A stretch of DNA of 25,421 nt from Ignavibacteriales bacterium (GTDB taxonomy: Bacteria > Bacteroidota > Ignavibacteria > Ignavibacteriales > Ignavibacteriaceae), in the NCBI GenBank assembly GCA_027349615.1, contig DAIEML010000005.1, positions 1-25,421 of the forward strand. Direction: 5' to 3'. The position numbers were made by a program, and so were the translations under genes. The notes under the pieces are model-generated. The model was not told the DNA's origin. It made no database searches and was given only the letters and a program-made list of their open reading frames with translations. Below, piece by piece: positions 8,244 to 15,304 of the stretch (position 1 is the stretch's first letter; every line of letters begins with the position of its first letter).

Positions 8244-8274
8244 ACTGATAAGATTTTATATTTCAAATTTAGCA

Positions 8275-8296
8275 TTCGACCATAAAGGCGATAATC
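8275..8296. promoter_or_regulatory. Predicted enhancer (UAS 3) for the sigma-54 activator
   Basis: TTCGAC-CATAAA-GGCG (8275-8290) is a near-palindrome (one mismatch) of the form CGAC-N6-GTCG. With flanks it matches 17 of 22 positions of the site at 13341-13362. Its centre lies about 100 bp upstream of the -12 element at 8384, the same distance as UAS 1 from its promoter. NtrC-type activators usually bind dyads at such distances. Binding by the activator encoded at 9805-11196 is inferred. Confidence 0.6.
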
Positions 8297-8369
8297 TTTT
8301 CAAAACAATTCTTTTCACTTAAAAAAAATTGAATTTAACTAATATTTCAAATCATTCCCAAAAATTCAT

Positions 8370-8386
8370 TTGGCATTTTGTTTGAA
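8370..8386 (+). promoter_or_regulatory. Sigma-54 (-24/-12) promoter for the 93-aa gene and barrel operon
   Basis: TTGGCATTTTGTTTGAA has the invariant GG at -24 and G at -12 with exactly the 10-base spacing of the sigma-54 consensus TGGCAC-N5-TTGCA; the base after the -12 G is A rather than C. Transcription would begin near 8396, about 19 bases before the ATG at 8415. The same TTGGCA...TTGAAT form occurs in front of the 137-aa gene at 13415. Confidence 0.72.
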
Positions 8387-8414
8387 TCAGTGCTTTTAAA
8401 ATGGATTTATTTAT

Positions 8415-8696
8415 ATGAAAATTTTAATCTTAGTTATATTCTTAATGTTTATTGGGTCATCAACTTTCGGTTTTTCAGAATCAGATTCATTAAAAGCGAA
8501 AGATGAAAAAGTAGAAAAGAAGATTGATGATAAAGCTGAGACATCCGCAAAACCACAGCATAAAAAGAAAGACATTTTTATCGATAAAGACGGCGATGGT
8601 ATTTGTGATGATAGAGCAAATGGAATGAGTTTTGAAAAATTTCGGAAAAGGCATCAATATAAAAAGGGAATTCAAAACCATGGGGGAAAGAGATGA
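8415..8696 (+). CDS. Small secreted protein with Asp/Gly calcium-loop motif
   Basis: A 93-aa protein: a signal peptide (hydrophobic 2-19, probable cleavage near FGFS), a highly charged Lys/Glu-rich linker (about 22-53), then one loop D-K-D-G-D-G-I-C-D-D (57-66) resembling the calcium-binding loops of thrombospondin type-3 or dockerin repeats, and a basic tail ending HGGKR. It contains one Cys (in the loop). The loop shares F-[IV]-D-x-[DN]-G-D-G-I-x-D with the 137-aa protein at 13476, although the rest differs. It is exported and probably periplasmic or surface-located; function unknown. The stop overlaps the start of the barrel gene by 4 bases (ATGA), so translation is coupled. A sigma-54 promoter lies just upstream. 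Confidence 0.82.
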   Translation: MKILILVIFLMFIGSSTFGFSESDSLKAKDEKVEKKIDDKAETSAKPQHKKKDIFIDKDGDGICDDRANGMSFEKFRKRHQYKKGIQNHGGKR

Positions 8697-9784
8697 AATA
8701 TATTTTTATAATTCTTATTTGCATATTCATGATAGCATCGGAAGAAATTTATTCTCAACTAATTTTATCATCAAAAGCAGAGAGTTATTTTGACGACAAC
8801 ATATTTAACAACTCGCTAAAAGTTTCTGATTTAATCAGCACACTTGATTTAAATGCCGGATATAATTTTGAAAGTGAGGATAACAATCTTCAATTTTACA
8901 GCATGAATAATATTAACAGCTACAAAGAAAATACTTACAAAACTTCCAATTCATATAAATTTGGTTTAGTCAATACTTATCTATTAAGCGGCAGTTACAA
9001 CCCCATAAACATTGGCTTAAATTATAGTATTAAAAATAATCGAGATGAATTTACTATATTCGATTTTAATCAATTATCAGCGTATATTAATTATCGTCAC
9101 TCATTTAATTCAACTGATTTTTTAACCGCCGGTTATTTGTTCGGCAGAAATAATTATAAAAACTTGTCTGCTTTTTCGTTCAACGAAAATAAAGTTTTCG
9201 TTAAATATATAAACACCTTGAAATCAAAAACTACTTTGCAGTTTGGTTCAGAAATCTATTTTAAAAATTATATTGAAAAATTAGACTACCATCTGGCAAA
9301 TAACTCAGCTTCTCAAGCAAGTTTTAATTTTAATATTTCTCAATCCCTTTCGGAACTATCAGGAATCTCTGGATATTTCAATTTTAGAAAAAATATAAAA
9401 TCGGGAACTCGGTATTTGTTAAGCGGTGATTTGATTTATTATGAAGAAGAAATTTTTAACGATATTTATTCCAATGATGGTTTTGAATCTGGTTTTGCTT
9501 ACACTCAAATTTTAACTTCAGAACTGACAGGCCGGGCAGAGGCAGGTTATTCAGTAAAATATTTTTCAAATTTATTCGCCGCTGATTTAGACGGTTATGA
9601 ATTAGAAAGTTTAAGAAGAGACAATTTATTTTCAATTGGTTTAGAATTCAGATTTGATTTGGGAAATTATATAAATGGTTTGAATGCAGCTATTTTATGG
9701 AATTATTTTAACAATAAATCAAATGACGTTTTCTATAATTATGATAACCAAATATTTTTAATCAATTTAGAATGGGGAATGTAA
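8693..9784 (+). CDS. Outer-membrane beta-barrel protein of unknown function
   Basis: A 363-aa protein with a signal peptide (about 1-21, cut before Gln: EIYS then QLI) and a mature part rich in Asn, Tyr, Phe and Ser. It has many amphipathic strands of alternating polarity, such as LTAGYLFGRN, TTLQFGSEIYFKNY, LFSIGLEFRFDLG and a final INLEWGM. No TonB box, POTRA or plug domain is seen, and the roughly 340 mature residues would suit a barrel of about 14-18 strands. Relatives cannot be named from sequence alone; it could be a porin-like channel or a surface scaffold. It is translationally coupled to the 93-aa protein, which may therefore be its periplasmic or surface partner. It converges with the activator gene, stops 20 bases apart. 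Confidence 0.75.
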   Translation: MKYIFIILICIFMIASEEIYSQLILSSKAESYFDDNIFNNSLKVSDLISTLDLNAGYNFESEDNNLQFYSMNNINSYKENTYKTSNSYKFGLVNTYLLSGSYNPINIGLNYSIKNNRDEFTIFDFNQLSAYINYRHSFNSTDFLTAGYLFGRNNYKNLSAFSFNENKVFVKYINTLKSKTTLQFGSEIYFKNYIEKLDYHLANNSASQASFNFNISQSLSELSGISGYFNFRKNIKSGTRYLLSGDLIYYEEEIFNDIYSNDGFESGFAYTQILTSELTGRAEAGYSVKYFSNLFAADLDGYELESLRRDNLFSIGLEFRFDLGNYINGLNAAILWNYFNNKSNDVFYNYDNQIFLINLEWGM

Positions 9785-9804
9785 TAACGACCAAATTTCC
9801 GAGA

Positions 9805-11196
9805 TCATTCGACGCTATTGTCGGAGCTACTTAAATATTTGATGTTATACTTTTTTAATTTGTATCGTAAATTGCGTTCAGTAATTCCTAATAATTTACC
9901 AGCTTGTGTTTGGTTACCATTGGTTTTCTTCAAAGCATCATAAATTAATTTTTTTTCAAGCACTTCAATTTGTTCATTTAGATCACCGGAATTGATTTCA
10001 ATAGATTTTTTTTCTTCTGAGAAACCTTTTATTTGTAAAGGCAATTCATTTACTGTAATCATATTATTTCTGGAAAGAACTACAGACCTTTCAATAATAT
10101 TTTCAAGCTCGCGCACATTTCCGGGATAATTATATTTCATCAGAAGATCTGCAACTTCTTTGGAAATTTCTATTTTCCCTTTATTATTTTCTTTTTCATA
10201 TTTCATAACAAAAATATCGATCAGCGGAAAAATATCTTCCCTTCTTTCTCTCAACGGAGGTATATTAATTGAAACAATATTTAATCTGTAAAACAAATCC
10301 TCTCTAAATAATCCATCTTTAATTTTTTTCTCAAGATCTATATTCGTAGCCGCAATTATTCTTACATCGATATTTATTTTTTCTGTTGATCCAACTCTTT
10401 CAATTTGCTGTTCTTGAAGAACGCGAAGAAGCTTTACTTGAAGGGACACCGGAATATCGCCGACTTCATCTAAAAATATCGTTCCTTTATCAGCTAACTC
10501 AAACCTTCCTTTCTTCATTTTTTCAGCACCGGTAAACGATCCTTTTTCATGGCCAAACAATTCACTCTCAATCAAGTTAGGAGCAAGTGCAGGAATATTT
10601 ACAGCTATAAATGGTTTATCTTTTCTCTGACTTAAGTAATGAATTGATTTTGCAAGAACTTCTTTTCCAACTCCGCTTTCGCCGGTGATTAAAACTGTAG
10701 CTTTACTTTCGGAAACTCGAACTGCAAGGTTAACAACTTCCTGCATCTTTGGTGAATAAGAAATTATTGAAGAAATTTTGAATTTGTCCTGAAGCTGAGA
10801 TTTGAGCATTTGATTTTCCGACTTCAAATTTTTCTTCTCAATTATTCTTTCGATAATTAAATCTAACTCTTCAAGGTCAATAGGTTTGGCAAGATAATCA
10901 TCAGCGCCAAGCCGCATTGCTTTAACCGCATTTTCAATGGTTCCAAATGCTGTAATCATAACAAAATTTATTTCAGGATTTATTTTCTTTATTTCTTTTA
11001 AAATTTCCATTCCGGTTTTATCTGGCAGTTTATAATCAGAAAGAACCAAGTCAATCAAATTGTTTTTTACAAGTTCTATTCCTCCATTTCCGGAAGAGGC
11101 AGAATAAACTTGGAAATTTTTCTTCCTTAAATATCCCGATAAGACTTCTCGCTGGGAATTTTCATCATCGATAATTAATATTGAATAATTTTTCAT
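9805..11196 (-). CDS. NtrC-family sigma-54-dependent response regulator
   Basis: A 463-aa activator with all three expected domains. The receiver (1-120) has D10/D11, phospho-acceptor D54 and K104. The AAA+ sigma-54 interaction domain (about 143-375) has Walker A GESGVGKE (172-179), the sigma-54 contact loop GSFTGA (219-224, a tolerated variant of GAFTGA), Walker B TIFLDEVGD (239-247), and arginine fingers in the LFREDLFYRLN region (296-306). The Fis-type helix-turn-helix (about 425-450) reads GNQTQAGKLLGITERNLRYKL. It is thus a complete enhancer-binding protein that should open sigma-54 promoters when phosphorylated by its partner kinase, whose gene ends in a 4-base overlap with this start. 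Likely targets in this window are the promoters at 8370, 13415 and 13251 through the shared dyads. Confidence 0.96.
   Translation of the reverse strand: MKNYSILIIDDENSQREVLSGYLRKKNFQVYSASSGNGGIELVKNNLIDLVLSDYKLPDKTGMEILKEIKKINPEINFVMITAFGTIENAVKAMRLGADDYLAKPIDLEELDLIIERIIEKKNLKSENQMLKSQLQDKFKISSIISYSPKMQEVVNLAVRVSESKATVLITGESGVGKEVLAKSIHYLSQRKDKPFIAVNIPALAPNLIESELFGHEKGSFTGAEKMKKGRFELADKGTIFLDEVGDIPVSLQVKLLRVLQEQQIERVGSTEKINIDVRIIAATNIDLEKKIKDGLFREDLFYRLNIVSINIPPLRERREDIFPLIDIFVMKYEKENNKGKIEISKEVADLLMKYNYPGNVRELENIIERSVVLSRNNMITVNELPLQIKGFSEEKKSIEINSGDLNEQIEVLEKKLIYDALKKTNGNQTQAGKLLGITERNLRYKLKKYNIKYLSSSDNSVE
9808..9825. repeat. Fourth copy of the CGAC-N6-GTCG dyad, at the 3' end of the activator gene
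   Basis: CGAC-GCTATT-GTCG (9810-9823) is a perfect match to the core and to the TTCGAC half of the enhancer-like sites at 13318 and 8275. It overlaps the last codons of the activator gene, between convergent genes, with no sigma-54 promoter nearby. It may be a distal binding site, part of a weak terminator stem, or chance. Confidence 0.35.
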
Positions 11197-13229
11197 AATG
11201 CCGGCAAAAATATTTTAAATTTTGTTCCTTTGTTTAATTTGCTTTCAACTTTAATAGTTCCATTATGCTGAGATACAATTTTTTGAGCAATACTTAAACC
11301 TAAACCGTTCCCGTTAGTTTTCGTGGTAAAATATAAATCAAAAATCTTCTTTAATTGTTCTTCTGAAATTCCCTTCCCATTATCTTCAATTTCTATTTTA
11401 AGAAATTCTTGATCATACTTATAATTTAATGATACTTGACCACCTTCATTCAAAGCTTCAAACGCATTCTGAATAATGTTTATTAATGTTTGTTTCATTA
11501 ATTCAGGATCAATTTTTATTATAAAAGATTCATCGGATAATTTTACAAATCTATTTTTATTAATTATTGCTTCGCTGGTAAATAATGAATAGATATCATC
11601 AAAATATTTTTTTGCGTCTAATTCCCTTTTTTGAATTTCAATAGGCTTGGCATAATCTAAAAATTGTAATATTATTTTGTTAATCCGAGCAACTTCTTCA
11701 TTCAACACTCCGGTTATTCTTTTAAATTCTTCTGAATCTTTTTTAGGAATAAATTCTTTATTCAGTCTTTGCGCTATCATTCCAATTGCGTTAATTGGAT
11801 TTCTTATTTCATGAGCTACACCGGAAGCAAGTTCTCCCATGGCAGAAAGCTTCTCATTCCGCTTTGACTGATCCTCTAAAATTTTTTGATTTGTGTAATC
11901 ATTAAGTACAATTGTATAACTCTCAATTTCATTTTGCTCATTAAAATTTTTTGTAATGTTTATTGATAAATATTTTGTTTCATCTTCAATAATTACATTT
12001 TTTATAATTTCACTCGAATTAGAATTCATCTTATATATTTCTTCAATTATAAAATTAAGTTTCCCTTCCAACAATTCTGTTAACAAATTATCAATTACTA
12101 CCTCTCTTTTTATTTTGAATAATTTTTCTGCAGTGTCATTGAAAAGATTAACATTAAATTGATTATCAATCACTATTACGGCTTCACCCATTTTTTCTAG
12201 AATAGATCCGGTGAAAGTTTTAAATTTTTTAAATTGATCGGACAACGCTCTCAAATTTTGTGCGGTAAATATTATACTCAAAACAATAATTGAAATTGCA
12301 GCAAGCAAAAATGAAATGATTATTATCCTTCGATACATTTTTGCTTCTACGCTTTTAACTTCATCAAGTGAAATTCCTAGCCTGAATAAACCTATGAATT
12401 CTCCGCTGACAATTAATCGTTTTACAACTTCATATACTTCGTGATTTTTAAATTCATTTATTCGAAAAAATGTTGAATCTAATTTTGCTGCAGATTCTAA
12501 AAAACTATCTCCTTCAATCTTTTCAATTGAATTAACTGAAGAGCTTGCAGCAAGAATTCCCGCAGTGTCCTGCAAAATGACATATTCGATTCCAGCATTA
12601 TTTGCAATGTCTTTAATAATTTTTCCTATACCTATCTTCTTTCTAAATTCAACAAAATCTTTCGCATCTAAATTGATTACTATTGCTCCGCGGTTAAATG
12701 CTCTAGATACTGCAACCGCATATCTTTCACCTTTTTCATGAAGTGCATTGTGCAGACCAATTATCATTTCTTTTTCTTCGCCTTTTAAAATTGGTTTGAG
12801 TTCACCATATCTATTTATCGGTCTCTCAGGGTGTAAATGATCTTTTTGCTGCTCACGATTTGATAAAATTTGTTTGCCCAATTTGTCAAAGATATTTATA
12901 CGGAATAGATCATTTTCCTTGCTAATTTGTTTCAGGACATTTTTTGTTAATAGATTAAGACTATCTAGCCTTTTAATTTGGTAGGCATTATTTAACAACC
13001 TCTGTCCAATTAAATTTTCAATTTCTTCACTTGAGTTTAACGCATTGATACTGCTGAATGAAACTGTTTCGATAAGTGAATTGGATTGTTTTGAAAGCAC
13101 TCGGAAAATATCTTTTTTACTTTCACTCAACTCAAAATATGCTGATGTAATCATCACTATTCCAATTATGATTGAAATAATGACTACGATCTTCGGCTGC
13201 AATTTTATTCTATTCCTCATTTTTCTCAT
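11193..13229 (-). CDS. Membrane sensor histidine kinase with PAS domain, partner of the sigma-54 activator
   Basis: A 678-aa kinase. TM1 is about 14-31. A long periplasmic sensor region (about 32-300) contains a His-rich stretch (H131-L-H133-P and H160, H164) and cache-like patterns such as VILQDTAGILAASS (217-230). TM2 is about 302-323, followed by a coiled linker, a PAS domain (about 340-445, starting EKMGEAVIVIDNQ), and HisKA with H473 in ASGVAHEIRNPINAIG. The ATP-binding domain follows, with N-box N588, DNGKG (616-620) and GNGLGLS (640-646). The architecture resembles ZraS/AtoS-type kinases that pair with sigma-54 activators. The ligand is unknown; the His cluster permits a metal but does not prove it. 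Start 13229 follows GGGCAAG; a second ATG at 13220 is possible. A -24/-12 element at 13247-13264 suggests autoregulation. Confidence 0.95.
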   Translation of the reverse strand: MRKMRNRIKLQPKIVVIISIIIGIVMITSAYFELSESKKDIFRVLSKQSNSLIETVSFSSINALNSSEEIENLIGQRLLNNAYQIKRLDSLNLLTKNVLKQISKENDLFRINIFDKLGKQILSNREQQKDHLHPERPINRYGELKPILKGEEKEMIIGLHNALHEKGERYAVAVSRAFNRGAIVINLDAKDFVEFRKKIGIGKIIKDIANNAGIEYVILQDTAGILAASSSVNSIEKIEGDSFLESAAKLDSTFFRINEFKNHEVYEVVKRLIVSGEFIGLFRLGISLDEVKSVEAKMYRRIIIISFLLAAISIIVLSIIFTAQNLRALSDQFKKFKTFTGSILEKMGEAVIVIDNQFNVNLFNDTAEKLFKIKREVVIDNLLTELLEGKLNFIIEEIYKMNSNSSEIIKNVIIEDETKYLSINITKNFNEQNEIESYTIVLNDYTNQKILEDQSKRNEKLSAMGELASGVAHEIRNPINAIGMIAQRLNKEFIPKKDSEEFKRITGVLNEEVARINKIILQFLDYAKPIEIQKRELDAKKYFDDIYSLFTSEAIINKNRFVKLSDESFIIKIDPELMKQTLINIIQNAFEALNEGGQVSLNYKYDQEFLKIEIEDNGKGISEEQLKKIFDLYFTTKTNGNGLGLSIAQKIVSQHNGTIKVESKLNKGTKFKIFLPAL

Positions 13230-13246
13230 TTACTTGCCCATTTAAC

Positions 13247-13264
13247 ATTGCAAATAAAATACCA
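13247..13264 (-). promoter_or_regulatory. Sigma-54-like promoter for the kinase-activator operon
   Basis: Read on the minus strand from 13264, TGGTATTTTATTTGCAAT has GG (13263-13262) and GC (13251-13250) with exact 10-base spacing and a good TTTGCA -12 box. The -24 box is weaker (TGGTAT for TGGCAC). Initiation would be near 13239, only about 10 bases before the ATG at 13229. That is short but usable, and the alternative ATG at 13220 would lengthen the leader. Confidence 0.5.
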
Positions 13265-13317
13265 CTTATATAAGATTAAAAAAATTATAAACGATTCCAT
13301 AATTAATTTTTAATTTT

Positions 13318-13333
13318 TTCGACTTTAATGTCG
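13318..13333. promoter_or_regulatory. Predicted enhancer UAS 1
   Basis: TTCGAC-TTTAAT-GTCG contains the perfect core dyad CGAC-N6-GTCG. Its centre is about 102 bp from the -12 G of the plus-strand promoter (13429) and about 76 bp from that of the minus-strand promoter (13251). With UAS 2 it forms a longer perfect 10-bp inverted repeat (13319-13328 with 13348-13357). Confidence 0.68.
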
Positions 13334-13340
13334 TTCGATT

Positions 13341-13362
13341 TTCGTCGTTAAAGTCGATAATT
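13341..13362. promoter_or_regulatory. Predicted enhancer UAS 2
   Basis: TTCGTC-GTTAAA-GTCG (13341-13356) matches the core dyad with one mismatch and is spaced 23 bp centre-to-centre from UAS 1, about two helical turns, which suits cooperative binding of activator dimers. Its centre is about 80 bp from the plus-strand -12 and about 98 bp from the minus-strand -12. With flanks it matches 17 of 22 positions of UAS 3 at 8275-8296. Confidence 0.65.
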
Positions 13363-13414
13363 ATAAACAATAATAAAATATTATATTTTTTGGAGTTAAT
13401 AATCCTTTCTTTAA

Positions 13415-13431
13415 TTGGCACATCTATTGAA
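13415..13431 (+). promoter_or_regulatory. Sigma-54 (-24/-12) promoter for the 137-aa gene
   Basis: TTGGCACATCTATTGAA carries the full TGGCAC -24 box and a TTGA -12 box with exact spacing (GG at 13417-13418, G at 13429). Initiation is expected near 13441, giving a leader of about 35 bases with GGAG before the ATG at 13476. This is the best sigma-54 promoter in the window. Confidence 0.8.
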
Positions 13432-13475
13432 TTAATAGACTTGAAATAACAATTCAAATAAAATGGAGATATAAT

Positions 13476-13889
13476 ATGAACTCAATAGCAAAATTCTTTT
13501 TAATATTTACAGCTGCTTTCCTGCTTGGAATATTTTTTACAAGCAGTGATACATTTGGCCAACAGGGAACCGGTAAAAAAGCCTCAAAAGGTTTTGTTGA
13601 TGCTAATGGAGACGGCATAAATGATAATGCAATAGATTCAGATGGTGATGGCATTATAAATTGCCTCGATCCTGATTATGTAAGACCGATGGATGGCACT
13701 GGAAGAAAGTTAATGAAAGGCAATGCAAGTAAATTAGGTAAAGGTGGTTTTGGTCCAGGTAATGGTACTGGAAATAATTCTGTTGGTCCTAAAGATGGGA
13801 CTGGATATGGCACTGTTACTGGCACTGGAACCGGAATTTGCGACGGTACCGGTCCAAAGGGAAACGCTAGAAGAGGCGGAAGAAAATAA
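13476..13889 (+). CDS. Secreted Asp/Gly calcium-loop protein with Gly-Thr-Gly-rich tail
   Basis: A 137-aa protein: a signal peptide (hydrophobic 8-22, probable cleavage before QQG near 29), then two adjacent loops D-A-N-G-D-G-I-N-D and D-S-D-G-D-G-I-I-N ending C-L-D-P-D-Y (about 42-69), the spacing of thrombospondin type-3/dockerin-like calcium sites. A Gly-rich tail (70-137) has three DGTG boxes (MDGTGRK, KDGTGYG, CDGTGPK) and a GTVTGTGTG run. There are two Cys (one after the loops, one in the third box). The tail is low-complexity and basic at the end (RRGGRK). It is probably periplasmic or exposed. The role is unknown; calcium or metal buffering, surface structure or a signal for the kinase are all possible. 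GGAG precedes the ATG; a sigma-54 promoter is upstream and a strong terminator downstream, so it is monocistronic and should be a direct target of the neighbouring activator. Confidence 0.85.
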   Translation: MNSIAKFFLIFTAAFLLGIFFTSSDTFGQQGTGKKASKGFVDANGDGINDNAIDSDGDGIINCLDPDYVRPMDGTGRKLMKGNASKLGKGGFGPGNGTGNNSVGPKDGTGYGTVTGTGTGICDGTGPKGNARRGGRK

Positions 13890-13907
13890 AAACAATTTTG
13901 TTTTTTA

Positions 13908-13927
13908 GCGGCAGATAATTCTGCCGC
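13908..13927 (+). terminator. Intrinsic terminator of the 137-aa gene
   Basis: A perfect 8-bp GC-rich stem, GCGGCAGA with TCTGCCGC, loop TAAT, begins 18 bases after the stop and is followed by a T-rich tract. It cleanly isolates the 137-aa unit from the next gene. Confidence 0.88.
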
Positions 13928-14084
13928 ATTTTATTTTTTACTTTAAGGTACTTTCCATCAGTGCAAAATAAATTTTTACATTTCTGATTATTCTCACTTA
14001 AATTAAAAATAAATTAATTAAGTTTATAACTATCAATTCTCAGAAAAAAATATTTAACTTTAATTAAATAAGCAAAAGATCAGC

Positions 14085-15263
14085 ATGAAAAAATCAATTT
14101 TATTTTTAATAATGATTACTTTGCTATCTCCTACTTTTGGTTTTCCCAAAAAACAATCTAAAATTTATTCTAAAACATCTATTCAGGCTGATTTAATTCA
14201 TCTACCTAAATATTTTTATAAAAGATTTGAAGGTAAAATTGGTAAAAAATATTCAATTGTGATGAACTTTATTAGGCGTGATTCTATTATTGATGGAAAT
14301 TATTATAATGAAAAGAACGGCACACCGATTTATTTTAATTATGGAAGCAGAATTGATGACCATGAAAATTTTAAAATTGGCGAAGAAACCGGAAAGTATG
14401 ATTCAAGCTATATGCCGATTTTATCAGGAGAATTTCATGGAATATTCATTAGTGATAATAAAATTGAAGGATACTGGAAAAAATCCGGGACAAATGTTAA
14501 GCTAAGTTTTTCGCTCGATGAAAAATATCCTGAAGGAAGTGCTGCTTTTTCTTTAAAAGAATATTCTAAATCTTTTCACAAAGGCTGGCAGAGTGCCGAT
14601 ATTGATTTCCTATTTCCACAAATTAAAAATATTTATAATAAAGAGTCAAATCTATTAATCAACTCGGCAATCGAAAAAATATTCTTAAAAGATTATAACC
14701 GTGGCGAAAGAAATAGAGATTGGGAATTATATAAAGAAATGATGAATGATTTTATTAATAGATATAAAGAATTTGTTAATGATACATCATTACCAAAAGA
14801 TTATAAGCCAATGTGGCAAAATTCTTTTACCACTAATATTATTTTTAATTCAAATTACATCCTTGCGCTCGAAAATACCGAATTCAGATTTGAAGGCGGT
14901 GCCCACCCAATCACTTTATTTAAATACAAAAATTTTGATTTGAAAACGGGAAAAGAAATTTTACTGAATGATTTATTTAAAACGGATTATAAAAATGAGC
15001 TTGATAAAATCGGTGAAAAAATTTTTAGAGAAACGTACAACATAAAGCCCGACGAAAGTTTTGAAAAAGCTGGTTACTTCATTGGCAAAGAAGGATTTCA
15101 TTTGAATAATAATTTTTCAATTTCAAAAGTCGGGTTACTTTTCCGTTTTGAGGAATATGAAATCGGTCCATACGTTATAGGCGCACCAACTGTGTTTATT
15201 CCCTATTCGGAAATAAATAATTTAATTAATTCAAATGGAGTATTAGCTCAGTTCTTAAAATAA
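14085..15263 (+). CDS. Exported DUF4163/DUF3298 (RsiV/PdaC-like) protein
   Basis: A 392-aa protein with a signal peptide (hydrophobic 4-19). The first part (about 45-150) is a beta-rich region (FEGKIGKKYSIVM ... KIEGYWKKSG). The second (about 158-385) has the DUF4163 and DUF3298 features. EFRFEGGAHPI (about 265-275), NFDLKTGKEILLNDLF (283-298) and a C-terminal GLLFRFEEYEIGPYVIGAPTVFIPYSEI are all diagnostic. The same domain forms the extracellular part of anti-sigma factor RsiV, which binds lysozyme, and the N-terminal part of the deacetylase PdaC. Here there is no transmembrane anti-sigma segment, no deacetylase domain and no adjacent ECF sigma gene, so it is a stand-alone exported ligand-binding protein of unknown target. 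It has no strong promoter and is separated from the upstream gene by the terminator. Confidence 0.85.
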   Translation: MKKSILFLIMITLLSPTFGFPKKQSKIYSKTSIQADLIHLPKYFYKRFEGKIGKKYSIVMNFIRRDSIIDGNYYNEKNGTPIYFNYGSRIDDHENFKIGEETGKYDSSYMPILSGEFHGIFISDNKIEGYWKKSGTNVKLSFSLDEKYPEGSAAFSLKEYSKSFHKGWQSADIDFLFPQIKNIYNKESNLLINSAIEKIFLKDYNRGERNRDWELYKEMMNDFINRYKEFVNDTSLPKDYKPMWQNSFTTNIIFNSNYILALENTEFRFEGGAHPITLFKYKNFDLKTGKEILLNDLFKTDYKNELDKIGEKIFRETYNIKPDESFEKAGYFIGKEGFHLNNNFSISKVGLLFRFEEYEIGPYVIGAPTVFIPYSEINNLINSNGVLAQFLK

Positions 15264-15304
15264 TAAATTTATTGTAACTTGCGTTCAAAAATTTTTGAAA
15301 GCTT

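Noticed and set aside
13045..13245. A plus-strand frame antisense to the start of the kinase gene (66 codons)
   Set aside because: It mirrors the kinase coding frame, whose domains are certain, and has no ribosome site or recognisable product.
13476..13889. The Gly-Thr-Gly tail as a collagen-like, RTX or DNA repeat element
   Set aside because: The spacing is not the regular G-x-y triplet of collagen nor the nine-residue GGxGxDxUx of RTX, and the DNA repeats are too diverged to be a tandem array.
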